Positions 9,000-17,447 of a DNA stretch of 64,000 nt are shown here, one piece after another. Both the position numbers and the translations under genes were made by a program. The stretch covers positions 1,364,001-1,428,000 of the forward strand of contig NZ_JACHIU010000001.1 of the NCBI RefSeq assembly GCF_014207705.1, written 5' to 3'. Source of the DNA: Sphaerisporangium rubeum (GTDB lineage Bacteria > Actinomycetota > Actinomycetes > Streptosporangiales > Streptosporangiaceae). Positions within the stretch are counted from its first letter, which is position 1; every line of letters begins with the position of its first letter. The notes beneath the pieces are model-generated. The model had not been told where the DNA came from and searched no databases. It saw only the letters and a program-made list of their open reading frames with translations.

Positions 9000-9974
9000 A
9001 TGTGGCATGTCGTGGCGTCCGGTGCGCGGGTGTGGCCCGTAGGGGTGCCGGTGGGTCAGGTCGTGGCCCTGTGCGTGGTCTTCGTGGTGCTTCCTTTGGT
9101 CGTCGGCCGAAGTGTCGCGCAGCGACGCGGGCTGCGGGCCGCGGTGGTGGACAAGGAGCGGCGCCTGCGGCGTGAGCGCGCGCTGCTGGCCGAGCGGGAA
9201 CGGCTGCGGGAACGGCTGCGTGTCGCGCGCGACGTGCACGACTCGCTCGGCCACCGGCTCGGCCTGATCTCGGTGCAGGCGGCGGCCCTGGAGGTCGCGG
9301 GGCTCCCCGAGGCGCAGCAGGAGGCCGTACGGCGGCTCGCCGGCACGGCGCGCACGGCCATGGACGAGCTGCACGAGCTGGTCGGCGGCCTGCGCGGCTC
9401 CGGCTCCGCACGCGACGAGGCCGGCCTCGAGGGAGTGGAGGAGCTGTTCGCCGGGTTCCGCGCCGCCGGGGTACGGCTGACTGTGCGCACATCGGGGGAG
9501 CCGGCCGAGCCGCCGTCCGAGGTGGCGAGCGCGGCGTACCGGGTGGTCGAGGAGGGGCTGACGAACGCGGCCAAGCACGCCGCGGGGGAACCGGTCACCG
9601 TGACCGTCCACTGGGAGGACGACAGCCTGCTGCTCACCGTGACCAATCCCGTGCCGGAGACGGCCGGTGCTCGCGGCCGCGGTCCCGTGGAAGGCCCCGA
9701 GGAAGGCGTGGCGGGGTACGGGCTGGTCGGGCTGGCCGAGCGGGTGCGGCTCTCGGGAGGGATGCTGCATGTGACCGAGGACGGTGGGGAGTTCCGGCTC
9801 CTCGCCATGCTGCCGGTCGTGCCGGAACCCGAGCCCGCGGTCACCGGTGAGAGCGACCTCGCCGACGTCGCACGCGCCGGCTCGGCCATGGCCAACCGTG
9901 TGTGGGTGGCGGGGCTGGCGGTCATCGCCGCCGCGCTGGCGCTGCTCGCCGGGCCCGCGGGTGGCGCCGGGTGA
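9000..9974 (+). CDS. Sensor histidine kinase, HisKA_3 (NarL-partner) type
   Basis: A 324-aa kinase. One TM lies near the N-terminus (about 18-37), followed by a charged coiled coil (about 45-75) and the dimerisation motif RLRVARDVHDSLGHRL with phospho-acceptor His80. The HATPase_c domain occupies about 160-275, with an N-box EGLTNAAKHA and a G-box GYGLVGLAERV. A second hydrophobic segment sits at the extreme C-terminus (about 300-320), which is unusual for this class. There is no sizeable extracellular sensor, so the signal is probably membrane-borne or intracellular. The response regulator gene overlaps its stop codon (GTGA), making one transcription and translation unit. Confidence 0.9.
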   Translation: MWHVVASGARVWPVGVPVGQVVALCVVFVVLPLVVGRSVAQRRGLRAAVVDKERRLRRERALLAERERLRERLRVARDVHDSLGHRLGLISVQAAALEVAGLPEAQQEAVRRLAGTARTAMDELHELVGGLRGSGSARDEAGLEGVEELFAGFRAAGVRLTVRTSGEPAEPPSEVASAAYRVVEEGLTNAAKHAAGEPVTVTVHWEDDSLLLTVTNPVPETAGARGRGPVEGPEEGVAGYGLVGLAERVRLSGGMLHVTEDGGEFRLLAMLPVVPEPEPAVTGESDLADVARAGSAMANRVWVAGLAVIAAALALLAGPAGGAG

Positions 9975-10627
9975 TCCGGGTGGTGGTCGCGGACGACGAC
10001 GCGCTGATCAGGGCCGGGGTGCGGGCCGTGCTGGAGTCCGCCGGCGTCGAGGTCGTGGGGGAGGCGAGCGACGGCCGTAGCGCCGTGGACCTGGTGCTCG
10101 CGCGGCGGGTGGATGTGGCGCTGCTGGACATCAGCATGCCGCGCATGGACGGCCTGACCGCGATCGAGCACCTGCGCGCCAAGGGTTCCACGACGCGGTT
10201 CGTGGTGCTGACGGCGTTCGGCGCGCACGACAACGTGGTCCGGGCCGTCGGCGGCGGGGTCGCCGGGTTCGTGCTGAAGAACTGCGAACCGGGGGAGCTG
10301 GTCCGTGCCGTCCGCTCGGCGCACGCCGGGGAGGCGTACCTCTCGCCGGCCGTCACGAGGCTCGTGCTCGGCATGGTGCGTCCGGAGACGGCGCGCCGCC
10401 GCGAGGAGGCGCGCCGTCGCCTGAGCGCGCTGTCCCCGCGTGAGGCCGAGGTGGCCTCGCTGGTCGCCGACGGCCTGTCCAACGCCGACGTCGGCGCGCG
10501 GCTCCACATGAGCGAGACCACCATCAAGACGTACGTCAGCCGTATCTTGGCCAAACTGGACTGCGCGAACCGCGTGCAGGCGGCGCTGCTGGTCAGGGAC
10601 GCGCAGGATCCCGGGTTCAGTCCGTGA
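9971..10627 (+). CDS. Response regulator, NarL/FixJ family
   Basis: A 218-aa regulator starting at GTG 9971 inside the stop of the kinase gene. The receiver domain has the acidic triad near residues 8-10, phospho-acceptor Asp53 in LLDISMP, and the conserved Lys in FVLKNCEP. The LuxR-type helix-turn-helix spans about 148-210 (LSPREAEVASLVADGLSNADVGARL, then the recognition helix with TTIKTYVSRIL). It is the cognate partner of the upstream kinase and a DNA-binding transcription factor. The coding end overlaps the convergent helD gene by 11 bases, leaving no room for an intergenic terminator. Confidence 0.92.
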   Translation: MIRVVVADDDALIRAGVRAVLESAGVEVVGEASDGRSAVDLVLARRVDVALLDISMPRMDGLTAIEHLRAKGSTTRFVVLTAFGAHDNVVRAVGGGVAGFVLKNCEPGELVRAVRSAHAGEAYLSPAVTRLVLGMVRPETARRREEARRRLSALSPREAEVASLVADGLSNADVGARLHMSETTIKTYVSRILAKLDCANRVQAALLVRDAQDPGFSP

Positions 10628-12926
10628 AGTGCTCCCCGGTCAGCAGGTCCGGCAGCGGCGCGTGGTGCACGACGGTGAGGCGGCGGGTGGGACGGGTGAG
10701 CGCCACGTAGAGGTCCTGGCCGCCTTTGGGGGACTGGGTGAGGATCTCCTCCGGAGCGATGATGATCACCGAGTCGAACTCCAGGCCCTTGGCCTGGGTG
10801 ACGGTCAGCACGGCGGACGGGGAGTCCAGCGCGTCGGGGGTGAGGGTGGCGGCGGCGCCTGGCAGGAGTGCGGCGATCTCGAGGTGGCGCGCGTCGGGGG
10901 TGAGCACGGCGAGGCGGCCGTCGCCGATCTCGGTCAGTTCCTCCGCCACCAGGGCCGGCAGCATGGTGGGGAGGTCGGCGGCGGGGACGCGCAGCGCGCG
11001 CGGCGGGGTGTCGCCGTCGCGTACCGAGACGGGGGGTTCCTGCGTGGGGGCCACGGCCCGCAGGACGCCGGTGGCGACGGCCATGATCTGCGCGGGGGTG
11101 CGGTAGTTGACCAGCAGCCGCGTCTCGCGCCAGCGGCCCTTGACGTACGGGTCGAGCATCTCGCCCCACGACCGCGCACCGGCCGCCGAGCCGGTCTGCG
11201 CGATGTCGCCGACCACGGTCAGCGAGCGGGCCGGTACGCGTCGCATGACCATGCGCCAGGCCATGGCGGACAGCTCCTGCGCCTCGTCCACGATCACGTG
11301 GCCGTAGGCCCAGCGGCGGTCGGCCGCGGCTCGGTCGGCGGTGGTGCGCTCGCCGCCGTCGCCGGCGGTGCGGTCGGCCAGTTCCGCGGCCTCCACCAGC
11401 TCGGTCTCACCGACCCCGGTGATGGTGAGGACCTCGGCCGCGTACCGTTCCGCCTCCCGGCGGTCCCGAGCGGCGTCCCTGGCGGACGCGCGGCCCGTCA
11501 CGTCGTCCTCGCCGAGCAGTTCCGCCGCCTCGTCGAGCAGCGGCACGTCGCCGGCGGTCCACGGCGAGCCGGGGGGACGCAGCAGGGCTGTGGCCTCCTC
11601 CTCGCGCAGGCCGCCGGCGCGGGCCGCCGGGTACAGCAGCGCGGGGTCGGACAGCAGGTCACCGACGAGTCGCGCCGGGGTCAGCTCGGGCCACAGCGCG
11701 TCGAGGGCCTGCCGCACCGGCGGCTGGGACCACAGCGCGGCGCGTGCGTGGCGCAGGTCCTCGGCGTCCAGGGGTGGCATGTCGAGGCGGCGGGCCTCGT
11801 CGTGCGCGAGCGCGGTGAGAGCGGTGTCGACGAACAGCTTGCGTGCGACGTTGTGCGGCGAGCGGACGGCGCGTGCCCTGTCCCGTGCGCGCACGCAGGT
11901 GGCGTGGTCGATCCGCAGGGCCATGCGCTCGACGGCCACCTCGACGCCGTCGCGCACGGAGGTCCGTACGTCGATCAGCACTTCCAGGTCGCCGCCGGGG
12001 ACCCGCTGCCGGTCGCGCGTCGCGGCGGCGACGACGTCCGCCATCCTCGTGTCGCCTTTGACCACGGCGGCCTCCGGGGTGTCGGCGGCGGTGGCGCGCA
12101 CGCCGGGGAACATCTCCCCGACGGTGGTCAGCACCACGTCGGTCTCGCCGAGCGACGGCAGGACCTGGCCGATGTACCGCAGGAACACCGCGTTCGGGCC
12201 GATGACCAGCACGCCGCGCCGGGCCAGGGTGTCGCGGTGCGTGTACAGCAGGTACGCGGCCCGGTGCAGCGCCGCGACGGTCTTCCCGGTGCCGGGGCCA
12301 CCCTGGACGACGAGCGCGCCGGCGAGTCCCGATCGGATCACCTGGTCCTGCTCGGCCTGGATGGTGGCCACCACGTCACCCATGCGGCCGGTCCTGCCGC
12401 GCCGCAGCGCCGCCATGAGCGCGGCCTCGCCGACCAGGCCGCGCCGGTCGGGCTCGCTGAGCCTGGTCAGGTCGAACACCTCGTCGTCGAGGCCGACGAC
12501 GGTGCGTCCGCGGGTGTGCAGGTGGCGGCGGCGCACCAGGGGGCCGGGGTCGCTCGGCGTCGCGGTGTAGAAGGGCCGTGCGGCGGGTGCGCGCCAGTCG
12601 ATGAGGACGAGTTCGTTGTGCGCGTCACGAAGTCCCGTGCGGCCGATGTAGTAGGTCTCGCCGCCGGTGTCGTCGACACGGCCGAAGCACAGGCCGCGCT
12701 CCAGGCTGGTGAGCTGCGCGAACCGGCGAGCGTGTTCGGCCGCGGAGATGTCGCGTTCGAGGCGGGCCTGGTGGGTGCCGCCTGGACCGCCGCGGCGGTG
12801 CTCGGCGCTGAGGGCCGACGCCGCGCGCTCGCGTGCGGCGTCGAGCCGGTCGTAGACCATGGAGACGTGGCGCTGCTCGGCACGCAGCGCTTCGGCGAGG
12901 GTGGAGGAGGATTCACGAGGCGCCAT
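10617..12926 (-). CDS. helD: HelD-type RNA polymerase recycling ATPase (UvrD-like helicase fold)
   Basis: A 769-aa superfamily-1 ATPase. An N-terminal coiled coil (about 10-75), which in HelD reaches into the RNA polymerase secondary channel, is followed by YIGRTGL and IDWRAPAARPFY, motifs typical of HelD rather than UvrD/Rep. Walker A is GGPGTGKT (209-216); motif II reads VIVDEAQELS; motifs further on include VVGDIAQTG, LLVNYRTP and a C-terminal VALTRPTRRL. HelD proteins remove stalled RNA polymerase from DNA and in some actinobacteria (HelR) protect against rifamycins. Start ATG 12926 has TAGGAG ten bases upstream. It stands alone; the promoter region holds a TTGACA -35 inside a palindrome. 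Confidence 0.9.
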   Translation of the reverse strand: MAPRESSSTLAEALRAEQRHVSMVYDRLDAARERAASALSAEHRRGGPGGTHQARLERDISAAEHARRFAQLTSLERGLCFGRVDDTGGETYYIGRTGLRDAHNELVLIDWRAPAARPFYTATPSDPGPLVRRRHLHTRGRTVVGLDDEVFDLTRLSEPDRRGLVGEAALMAALRRGRTGRMGDVVATIQAEQDQVIRSGLAGALVVQGGPGTGKTVAALHRAAYLLYTHRDTLARRGVLVIGPNAVFLRYIGQVLPSLGETDVVLTTVGEMFPGVRATAADTPEAAVVKGDTRMADVVAAATRDRQRVPGGDLEVLIDVRTSVRDGVEVAVERMALRIDHATCVRARDRARAVRSPHNVARKLFVDTALTALAHDEARRLDMPPLDAEDLRHARAALWSQPPVRQALDALWPELTPARLVGDLLSDPALLYPAARAGGLREEEATALLRPPGSPWTAGDVPLLDEAAELLGEDDVTGRASARDAARDRREAERYAAEVLTITGVGETELVEAAELADRTAGDGGERTTADRAAADRRWAYGHVIVDEAQELSAMAWRMVMRRVPARSLTVVGDIAQTGSAAGARSWGEMLDPYVKGRWRETRLLVNYRTPAQIMAVATGVLRAVAPTQEPPVSVRDGDTPPRALRVPAADLPTMLPALVAEELTEIGDGRLAVLTPDARHLEIAALLPGAAATLTPDALDSPSAVLTVTQAKGLEFDSVIIIAPEEILTQSPKGGQDLYVALTRPTRRLTVVHHAPLPDLLTGEHFTD

Positions 12927-12972
12927 CGGTGTGGTATACTCCTAGTGGAGAGCTGTACGCATCGCTGGTTCT

Positions 12973-12988
12973 GGACATGTCAATGTCC
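12973..12988 (-). promoter_or_regulatory. Operator-like palindrome over a TTGACA -35 of helD
   Basis: GGACAT (12973-12978) and ATGTCC (12983-12988) are perfect inverted arms four bases apart. On the minus strand TTGACA (12978-12983 read in reverse) lies across the spacer and the edges of both arms, the only consensus -35 in the region. A TA-rich stretch lies downstream, but no perfect -10 at 17-18 bases is seen. A repressor bound here would block the -35. Confidence 0.45.
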
Positions 12989-13080
12989 CAGCGTAACAGT
13001 TGCGCTCCCCGCCGTGGGCCCCGGCAGCGCGTAAGGCCGGCCACCGGCTGATCACCGAGTCGCAGGCGACCGAGCCGCCG

Positions 13081-13107
13081 CCTTCTCCGCCTTCTCCGCC
13101 TTGTCCG
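13081..13107. repeat. Three 9-bp direct repeats in the gap between the STAS gene and helD
   Basis: CCTTCTCCG occurs twice and CCTTGTCCG once, head to tail. They lie in the 302-base stretch 12927-13228, which otherwise contains only the helD promoter region and no supportable gene. The stretch shows no strong terminator for the STAS gene beyond short GC-rich inverted segments. Confidence 0.5.
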
Positions 13108-13228
13108 GCGACCCCAGGCGCCGTCCGGCGACCGCGGACTCCTGACATGCGGCCGCCCCGGTTCTCCGGACACGCGGCTCTGTGCGTTCAGGCCGCGCGC
13201 TGCTCCGGAAAGCCGAGGCGCCGGTTAG

Positions 13229-13615
13229 TCACTCGGTCCCTCTGTCGTGCGGTGCGATGGCTGTCACCGCCTCGCCGACCGTGGGGAAGGTGGCGAAGTG
13301 ATGATCGAGATTCGTTATGGTCAGCAGCCGGGAGATCATGCCGTTCGCCACCACGAGGGCCAGATCTCCTCCGGCGTCCCGCACCCTGGTCAGCGTGCCG
13401 ACCAGCAGTCCGAGGCCCAGCGAGTCGCAGAAGGTCGTCTCCGTCAGGTCGAGCACCAGGCGGGGAGGCCGTTCCCCGTCCAGAGCGGTGTCCAGTTCGG
13501 CGCGCAGCCGTGGGACCGCGTTCATGTCGAGCTCGCCGGCGATGCCGACGACCACGCACGGCCCCTCGCGCCACACGCGGGTGTCGATTCCAGTCTCTCG
13601 CGCCGTAGTCACCAT
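13229..13615 (-). CDS. STAS-domain anti-sigma factor antagonist
   Basis: A 128-aa single-domain protein of the SpoIIAA/RsbV family. After a short lead it has GIAGELDMNAVPRLRAEL, the typical first strand and helix, and the phosphorylation loop TTFCDSLGLGLL, in which Ser65 fits the conserved regulatory serine. Such proteins bind an anti-sigma kinase when dephosphorylated and so free an alternative sigma factor. No anti-sigma kinase or sigma gene is adjacent; the SpoIIE-like phosphatase at 27358 and the second STAS protein at 18311 are possible members of the same network. GGAGGTG stands seven bases before ATG 13615. It is divergent from the glycosyltransferase gene. Confidence 0.88.
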   Translation of the reverse strand: MVTTARETGIDTRVWREGPCVVVGIAGELDMNAVPRLRAELDTALDGERPPRLVLDLTETTFCDSLGLGLLVGTLTRVRDAGGDLALVVANGMISRLLTITNLDHHFATFPTVGEAVTAIAPHDRGTE

Positions 13616-13758
13616 CCTCCATCACCTCCGTTGCGACCCTCGTTACCCTCCTAAAACGGTAATAAGCCCCTCAGCAGCGAAAAGACATTGGGTCGCAGCG
13701 GAGACAAGGCGGGGATTGACTTCCAGGTCCCCGGTCAACGGTCACATAATGAATCGTA

Positions 13759-15561
13759 ATGGAGACGGAAAGTGACCGGCCTGTCGACGTGAGCATCGTG
13801 GTGCCCGTCCACAACTGCCGCCCCTACCTCGACCGGTGCCTCACGTCGCTGCTGGCCCAGGCCGTCGGCAAGGAGATCATCGTGGTGGACGACGGCTCCA
13901 CCGACGGCAGCCGGGAGCTCCTCGCCGAGTACGCGGAGAAATATGCCGAGATACGGGTCTTCCACCAACCCGCGTCCGGCGGCGCGGGCCGTCCGCGCAA
14001 CCGGGGCCTGGCCCACGCCACCGGCCGGTACGTCTTCTTCTGCGACGCCGACGACCACCTCGGGCCCGAGGCGTTGCCGCGCATGGTCGCCATGGCGGAG
14101 CGCAACGGTTCCGACATCGTGCTCGGCAAGATGGTGGGTCACGGACGCAAGGTCCCCACCTCGATGTTCCGTGAGAACCGCGACAACGCGCCGCTCGGCG
14201 ACAGCACCGTCTACAACGCGCTCACCTGTTTCAAACTGTTCCGCCGCGAGATGCTCGTCCGCCACAGCATTGTGTTCGACGAGTCGTTGCGCGTGGGGGA
14301 GGACATGGTCTTCTCGGTCCACGCCTACTGCCACGCGCGCACCATCTCCGTGGTCGCCGACCACGACTGCTACCACCTCGTGTCCCGGCCCGACGGCACC
14401 AGCGTCATGCAGGAGCCCGGCAGCCGTCACCCGCTGGCGTGGCTGCGCATGGTCCACACCCCCATCGAGCTCATGACGCGCCACGTCCCGCCGGGGCCGC
14501 TGCGCGACCACCTGCTGCGGCGGCACTTCCGTTTCGACATCCTCGCGCAGCTCGGCGCGCCGTTCCTCGCGGCCGACCCGCCGACCCGGCGGGCCATCGC
14601 GCGCGAGGTGGCCGCCATGTGCCAGGCCTGGCTGACCGAGGGCACGCTCGACCTGCTGCGGCCCGTCGACCGGCTCCGGGTCGCCTGCGCGGGGGACGTC
14701 GACCGGCTGGTGCGCATCGCGCAGGTCGAGGCGGCCGAGCTGCGGCGGCGGCTCACCGGGCTGGAGTGGGCCGGCGACCGGCTCGAGGTCACCGGCACCG
14801 CCTCGCTGGCCGACGCCTGGAACGGCGTCACCGTCGGCCTGCTGTTACGCGAGCGCTTCACCACCGCCGAGCGCCGCGTGCCGGTCACCGCCGTGGCGGA
14901 CGTGTTCGCCGGCACCGTGCGGGTCTCCCGGCTGCCTCCCGGCGTGTGGGACGTGTACGTCGTGCTGGCCTGCGAAGGCGTGCGGCGGGTGGTCCGCTTC
15001 GGCGCCGACCGCGTCCCCGGCGTGGAGGCCCCCGGCCCCCGGTTGCTGTCCGCCGTCGCCGTCCCCTACTTCACCCGCGCGCACGGCAACCTCAGCATCG
15101 ACATCGGTGGCCGCCTGGCCCCCGTCCCCGGCACCGTCCGCCTCACCCGCGCCGCCTGGGGTGCCAAGGGCCTGCTCACCATCGAGGGCACCGTGACCGT
15201 CGGCCCCGGCTGTCCCGCCGCACGCCGCGCGCGCCACCTGATCTGGCGCGAACGCACCACAGGCCACGAACGCCGCGTCCCCGCCACCGACCTCGGCGAC
15301 ACCCGCTTCACCGCCGCCGCACACCTGGACGCACCCGGCACCTGGGAGGCCACCCTTGAGCTCAACCTCGGTGGCCCCCCCATCCGCTACCCGGTGCAGG
15401 TCACCGACTCGACCTTGACCGCCACCACGACATGGTGGCGCGGCTCCCACCGCTGGACCGCCTCCACCCGAGTCTCCAAACTTCGCCGCAGGCTCATCGT
15501 CTCGGTCCTCTCCCGCGGCCCCAAGTCCGTCGTGCGCAACTCCTTCCGCCTGGTCCGCTGA
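13759..15561 (+). CDS. Family 2 glycosyltransferase with C-terminal accessory domains
   Basis: A 600-aa protein. Residues about 8-115 form a GT-A domain: SIVVPVHNCRPYL, VVDDGSTDGS (nucleotide site) and CDADDHL (metal-binding DxD-like motif). The middle (about 115-330) continues the GT fold with substrate-facing helices. The remaining 270 residues form two beta-rich domains of the kind attached to teichoic-acid glycosyltransferases of the TarS/TarP type. It likely adds sugar to a wall polymer or other surface glycan from a nucleotide-sugar donor; acceptor and donor are not determined. There is no TM segment. The start ATG 13759 lacks a clear ribosome binding site, and no other glycan genes are adjacent. 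Confidence 0.82.
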   Translation: METESDRPVDVSIVVPVHNCRPYLDRCLTSLLAQAVGKEIIVVDDGSTDGSRELLAEYAEKYAEIRVFHQPASGGAGRPRNRGLAHATGRYVFFCDADDHLGPEALPRMVAMAERNGSDIVLGKMVGHGRKVPTSMFRENRDNAPLGDSTVYNALTCFKLFRREMLVRHSIVFDESLRVGEDMVFSVHAYCHARTISVVADHDCYHLVSRPDGTSVMQEPGSRHPLAWLRMVHTPIELMTRHVPPGPLRDHLLRRHFRFDILAQLGAPFLAADPPTRRAIAREVAAMCQAWLTEGTLDLLRPVDRLRVACAGDVDRLVRIAQVEAAELRRRLTGLEWAGDRLEVTGTASLADAWNGVTVGLLLRERFTTAERRVPVTAVADVFAGTVRVSRLPPGVWDVYVVLACEGVRRVVRFGADRVPGVEAPGPRLLSAVAVPYFTRAHGNLSIDIGGRLAPVPGTVRLTRAAWGAKGLLTIEGTVTVGPGCPAARRARHLIWRERTTGHERRVPATDLGDTRFTAAAHLDAPGTWEATLELNLGGPPIRYPVQVTDSTLTATTTWWRGSHRWTASTRVSKLRRRLIVSVLSRGPKSVVRNSFRLVR

Positions 15562-15586
15562 CCGAAGTTCTCACACCGGCCGCTTA

Positions 15587-15625
15587 ATGCCAGTTATTTG
15601 CAACTACAAGAGCATGGCCTAGAGT
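15587..15625 (+). promoter_or_regulatory. Nur-like box and promoter of the Ni/Co transporter operon
   Basis: ATGCCA-GTTAT-TTGCAA (15587-15603) fits the Nur box pattern TTGCAA-N5-TTGCAA in four of six left-arm and all six right-arm positions, with exactly five spacer bases. The right arm doubles as a -35 and is followed after 16 bases by TAGAGT (15620-15625), a good -10. A nickel-loaded Fur-family repressor bound here would shut the operon. Confidence 0.5.
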
Positions 15626-15654
15626 GACGGTGAATCGGTCATCGGAGGATTCTC

Positions 15655-16683
15655 GTGCACGTACCTGATGGTTTCTTCAACGCGGCCGTGTCCGTCGCGG
15701 CGGGTGGGGTCGCGGCGGCGGGTGTCGCGGTCGGCCTGCGGAACGCCAAGCGGGAACTGGACGACAGGACGGCCCCGATGGCGGGCCTGGTGGCGGCCTT
15801 CGTGTTCGCCGTCCAGATGCTGAACTTCCCGGTCGCGGCGGGGACCAGCGGCCACCTGCTCGGCGGAGCGCTGGCGGCGGTGCTCGTGGGGCCGTACACG
15901 GCGGTGTTGTGCGTGGCCGTGGTGCTGTTGGTCCAGGCGTTCTTCTTCGCCGACGGCGGCCTGACGGCGCTCGGCGTCAACATCACCTTGATGGCCATCG
16001 TGACGACCGTGGTGGGCTGGGCCGTGTTCCGGCTGGTCCTGCGGGCCGCGCCGCGCCGAGCAGTCGTGCCGGTGGCCGCGTTCGCCGGCGCGCTGGTGTC
16101 CGTGCCGGCCGCGGCGCTGGTCTTCACCGTGCTGTTCTGGATCGGCGGCACCGCGCCGATCGACGTGGGTGCGGTGGCGGCGGCCATGGGTGGCGTGCAC
16201 GTCCTCATCGGTGTCGGCGAAGGCGTCATCACCGCGCTCACCGTGAGCAGCGTCCTCGCCGTCCGGCCCGACCTGGTGTACGGCGCGCGCGGTCTCACCG
16301 CGCCGCTGCTGCTGCGCACGGCGGACGGCGCTGTACCGGTCACTGCGCCGGCCGCCGGGGCCGAGCAGGCTCCGAAGAAGGCCGGCACCCGTCCCCTCCT
16401 CGTCGGCGGCGCGCTGGTGGCGCTGCTGCTCGCCGGATTCGTCTCGTTCTACGCCTCCAGCAGCCCCGACGGCCTGGAGAAGGTCGCCGGGGACAAGGGG
16501 CTCGACGCGCAGAAGCGCGACCACCCCCTCGGTGACTCGCCGCTGGCCGACTACGGCGTGCGCGGCGTCGGCGACGAACGCCTGGCGGTCGGGCTCGCGG
16601 GGGTGGCCGGCGTGGTCATCACGGTCGCGGCCGGTGGCGCGATCTTCACGGCGGTGCGGCGCCGGGAGCGGACCAAGGTCTGA
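15655..16683 (+). CDS. cbiM: Energy-coupling factor Ni/Co transporter, fused CbiM-CbiN (PDGLE) substrate component
   Basis: A 342-aa membrane protein from GTG 15655 (CGGAGGA upstream). It begins MHVPDGFF, the invariant N-terminus of CbiM/NikM whose His2 and backbone bind the metal ion. About seven TM segments follow to residue 225. After a linker, a further TM and a PDGLE motif at about 270-274, plus a final TM (about 310-330), form the CbiN/NikN-like part, so M and N are fused in one chain. Together with the downstream CbiQ and CbiO it makes a group I ECF importer for Ni2+ or Co2+. The Nur-like box upstream favours nickel. Confidence 0.92.
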   Translation: MHVPDGFFNAAVSVAAGGVAAAGVAVGLRNAKRELDDRTAPMAGLVAAFVFAVQMLNFPVAAGTSGHLLGGALAAVLVGPYTAVLCVAVVLLVQAFFFADGGLTALGVNITLMAIVTTVVGWAVFRLVLRAAPRRAVVPVAAFAGALVSVPAAALVFTVLFWIGGTAPIDVGAVAAAMGGVHVLIGVGEGVITALTVSSVLAVRPDLVYGARGLTAPLLLRTADGAVPVTAPAAGAEQAPKKAGTRPLLVGGALVALLLAGFVSFYASSSPDGLEKVAGDKGLDAQKRDHPLGDSPLADYGVRGVGDERLAVGLAGVAGVVITVAAGGAIFTAVRRRERTKV

Positions 16684-17447
16684 TGGGGGCGGGCCACCAC
16701 CACAGGCTCTTCCTGCCGGGAGACACGGCGGTCCACCGGCTGCCGCCGCAGTGCAAGCTGGCGGCGGTGGTCGCGTTCGCCGTGGTGGTGGTCGCCACCC
16801 CGCGTGAGGCCTTCTGGGCCTTCGCGTTCTACGCCGCGCTGCTCGCGGCGGTGGCGGCGGTGGCGCACGTCCCGCCGGGGTTCGTGCTGCGCCGCATGGT
16901 GGTCGAGGTGCCGTTCGTGCTGTTCGCGGTGGCGTTGCCGGTCATCGGCCTCGGTGCGCGTGTCCAGGTGCTCGGCCTGTCGCTGAGCGTGGCGGGTCTG
17001 TGGGCCGCGTGGAACATCCTCGCCAAGGCGACACTCGGCGTGGCGGCGAGCGTCCTGCTCGCCGCGACCACCGAGCCCCGTGCGCTGCTGCTCGGCGCGC
17101 GGCGGCTGCGCCTGCCGTCGCTGCTGGTGCAGATCGCGATGTTCATGCTCCGCTACCTGGACGTGATCCTCGACCAGGTCCGCCGCATGCGGGTGGCCAG
17201 GGAGTCACGCGGCTTCCGGGCCCGTGACCTGCGTCAGGCCCCGGTCCTCGCGCGTTCGGCCGGCGCGTTGTTCATCCGTTCCTACGAGCGCGGCGAGCGG
17301 GTCCACCTGGCCATGCTGAGCCGCGGGTACACCGGCGAGATGCCGGTGATCGACGACCGGCGGGCCACCGCGCGCGACTGGCGCGCCGCCGCCGTACTCC
17401 CGGCCGCCGCGCTGCTCGCGGCCACGATCTCCTGGAGCCTCCTTTGA
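16683..17447 (+). CDS. cbiQ: Energy-coupling factor transporter transmembrane protein CbiQ
   Basis: A 254-aa T-component whose ATG shares one base with the stop codon of cbiM. It has about five TM segments and the two cytoplasmic coupling motifs of the family, both of the A-R-x type, visible as RVARESRGFRARD (about 177-190) and MLSRGYTGEMP (about 212-222); these helices dock into the ATPase grooves. An N-terminal GAGHHHRLF may touch metal but is not a family feature. It links the substrate component to CbiO in the membrane. The next gene overlaps its stop codon. Confidence 0.92.
   Translation: MGAGHHHRLFLPGDTAVHRLPPQCKLAAVVAFAVVVVATPREAFWAFAFYAALLAAVAAVAHVPPGFVLRRMVVEVPFVLFAVALPVIGLGARVQVLGLSLSVAGLWAAWNILAKATLGVAASVLLAATTEPRALLLGARRLRLPSLLVQIAMFMLRYLDVILDQVRRMRVARESRGFRARDLRQAPVLARSAGALFIRSYERGERVHLAMLSRGYTGEMPVIDDRRATARDWRAAAVLPAAALLAATISWSLL

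Noticed and set aside
12927-13228. Rifamycin-associated element upstream of helD
   Set aside because: The expected 19-bp near-palindrome was looked for on both strands and not found.
15562-15654. Cobalamin riboswitch before cbiM
   Set aside because: The gap is only 93 bases, too short for the element, and no B12-box-like sequence is present.
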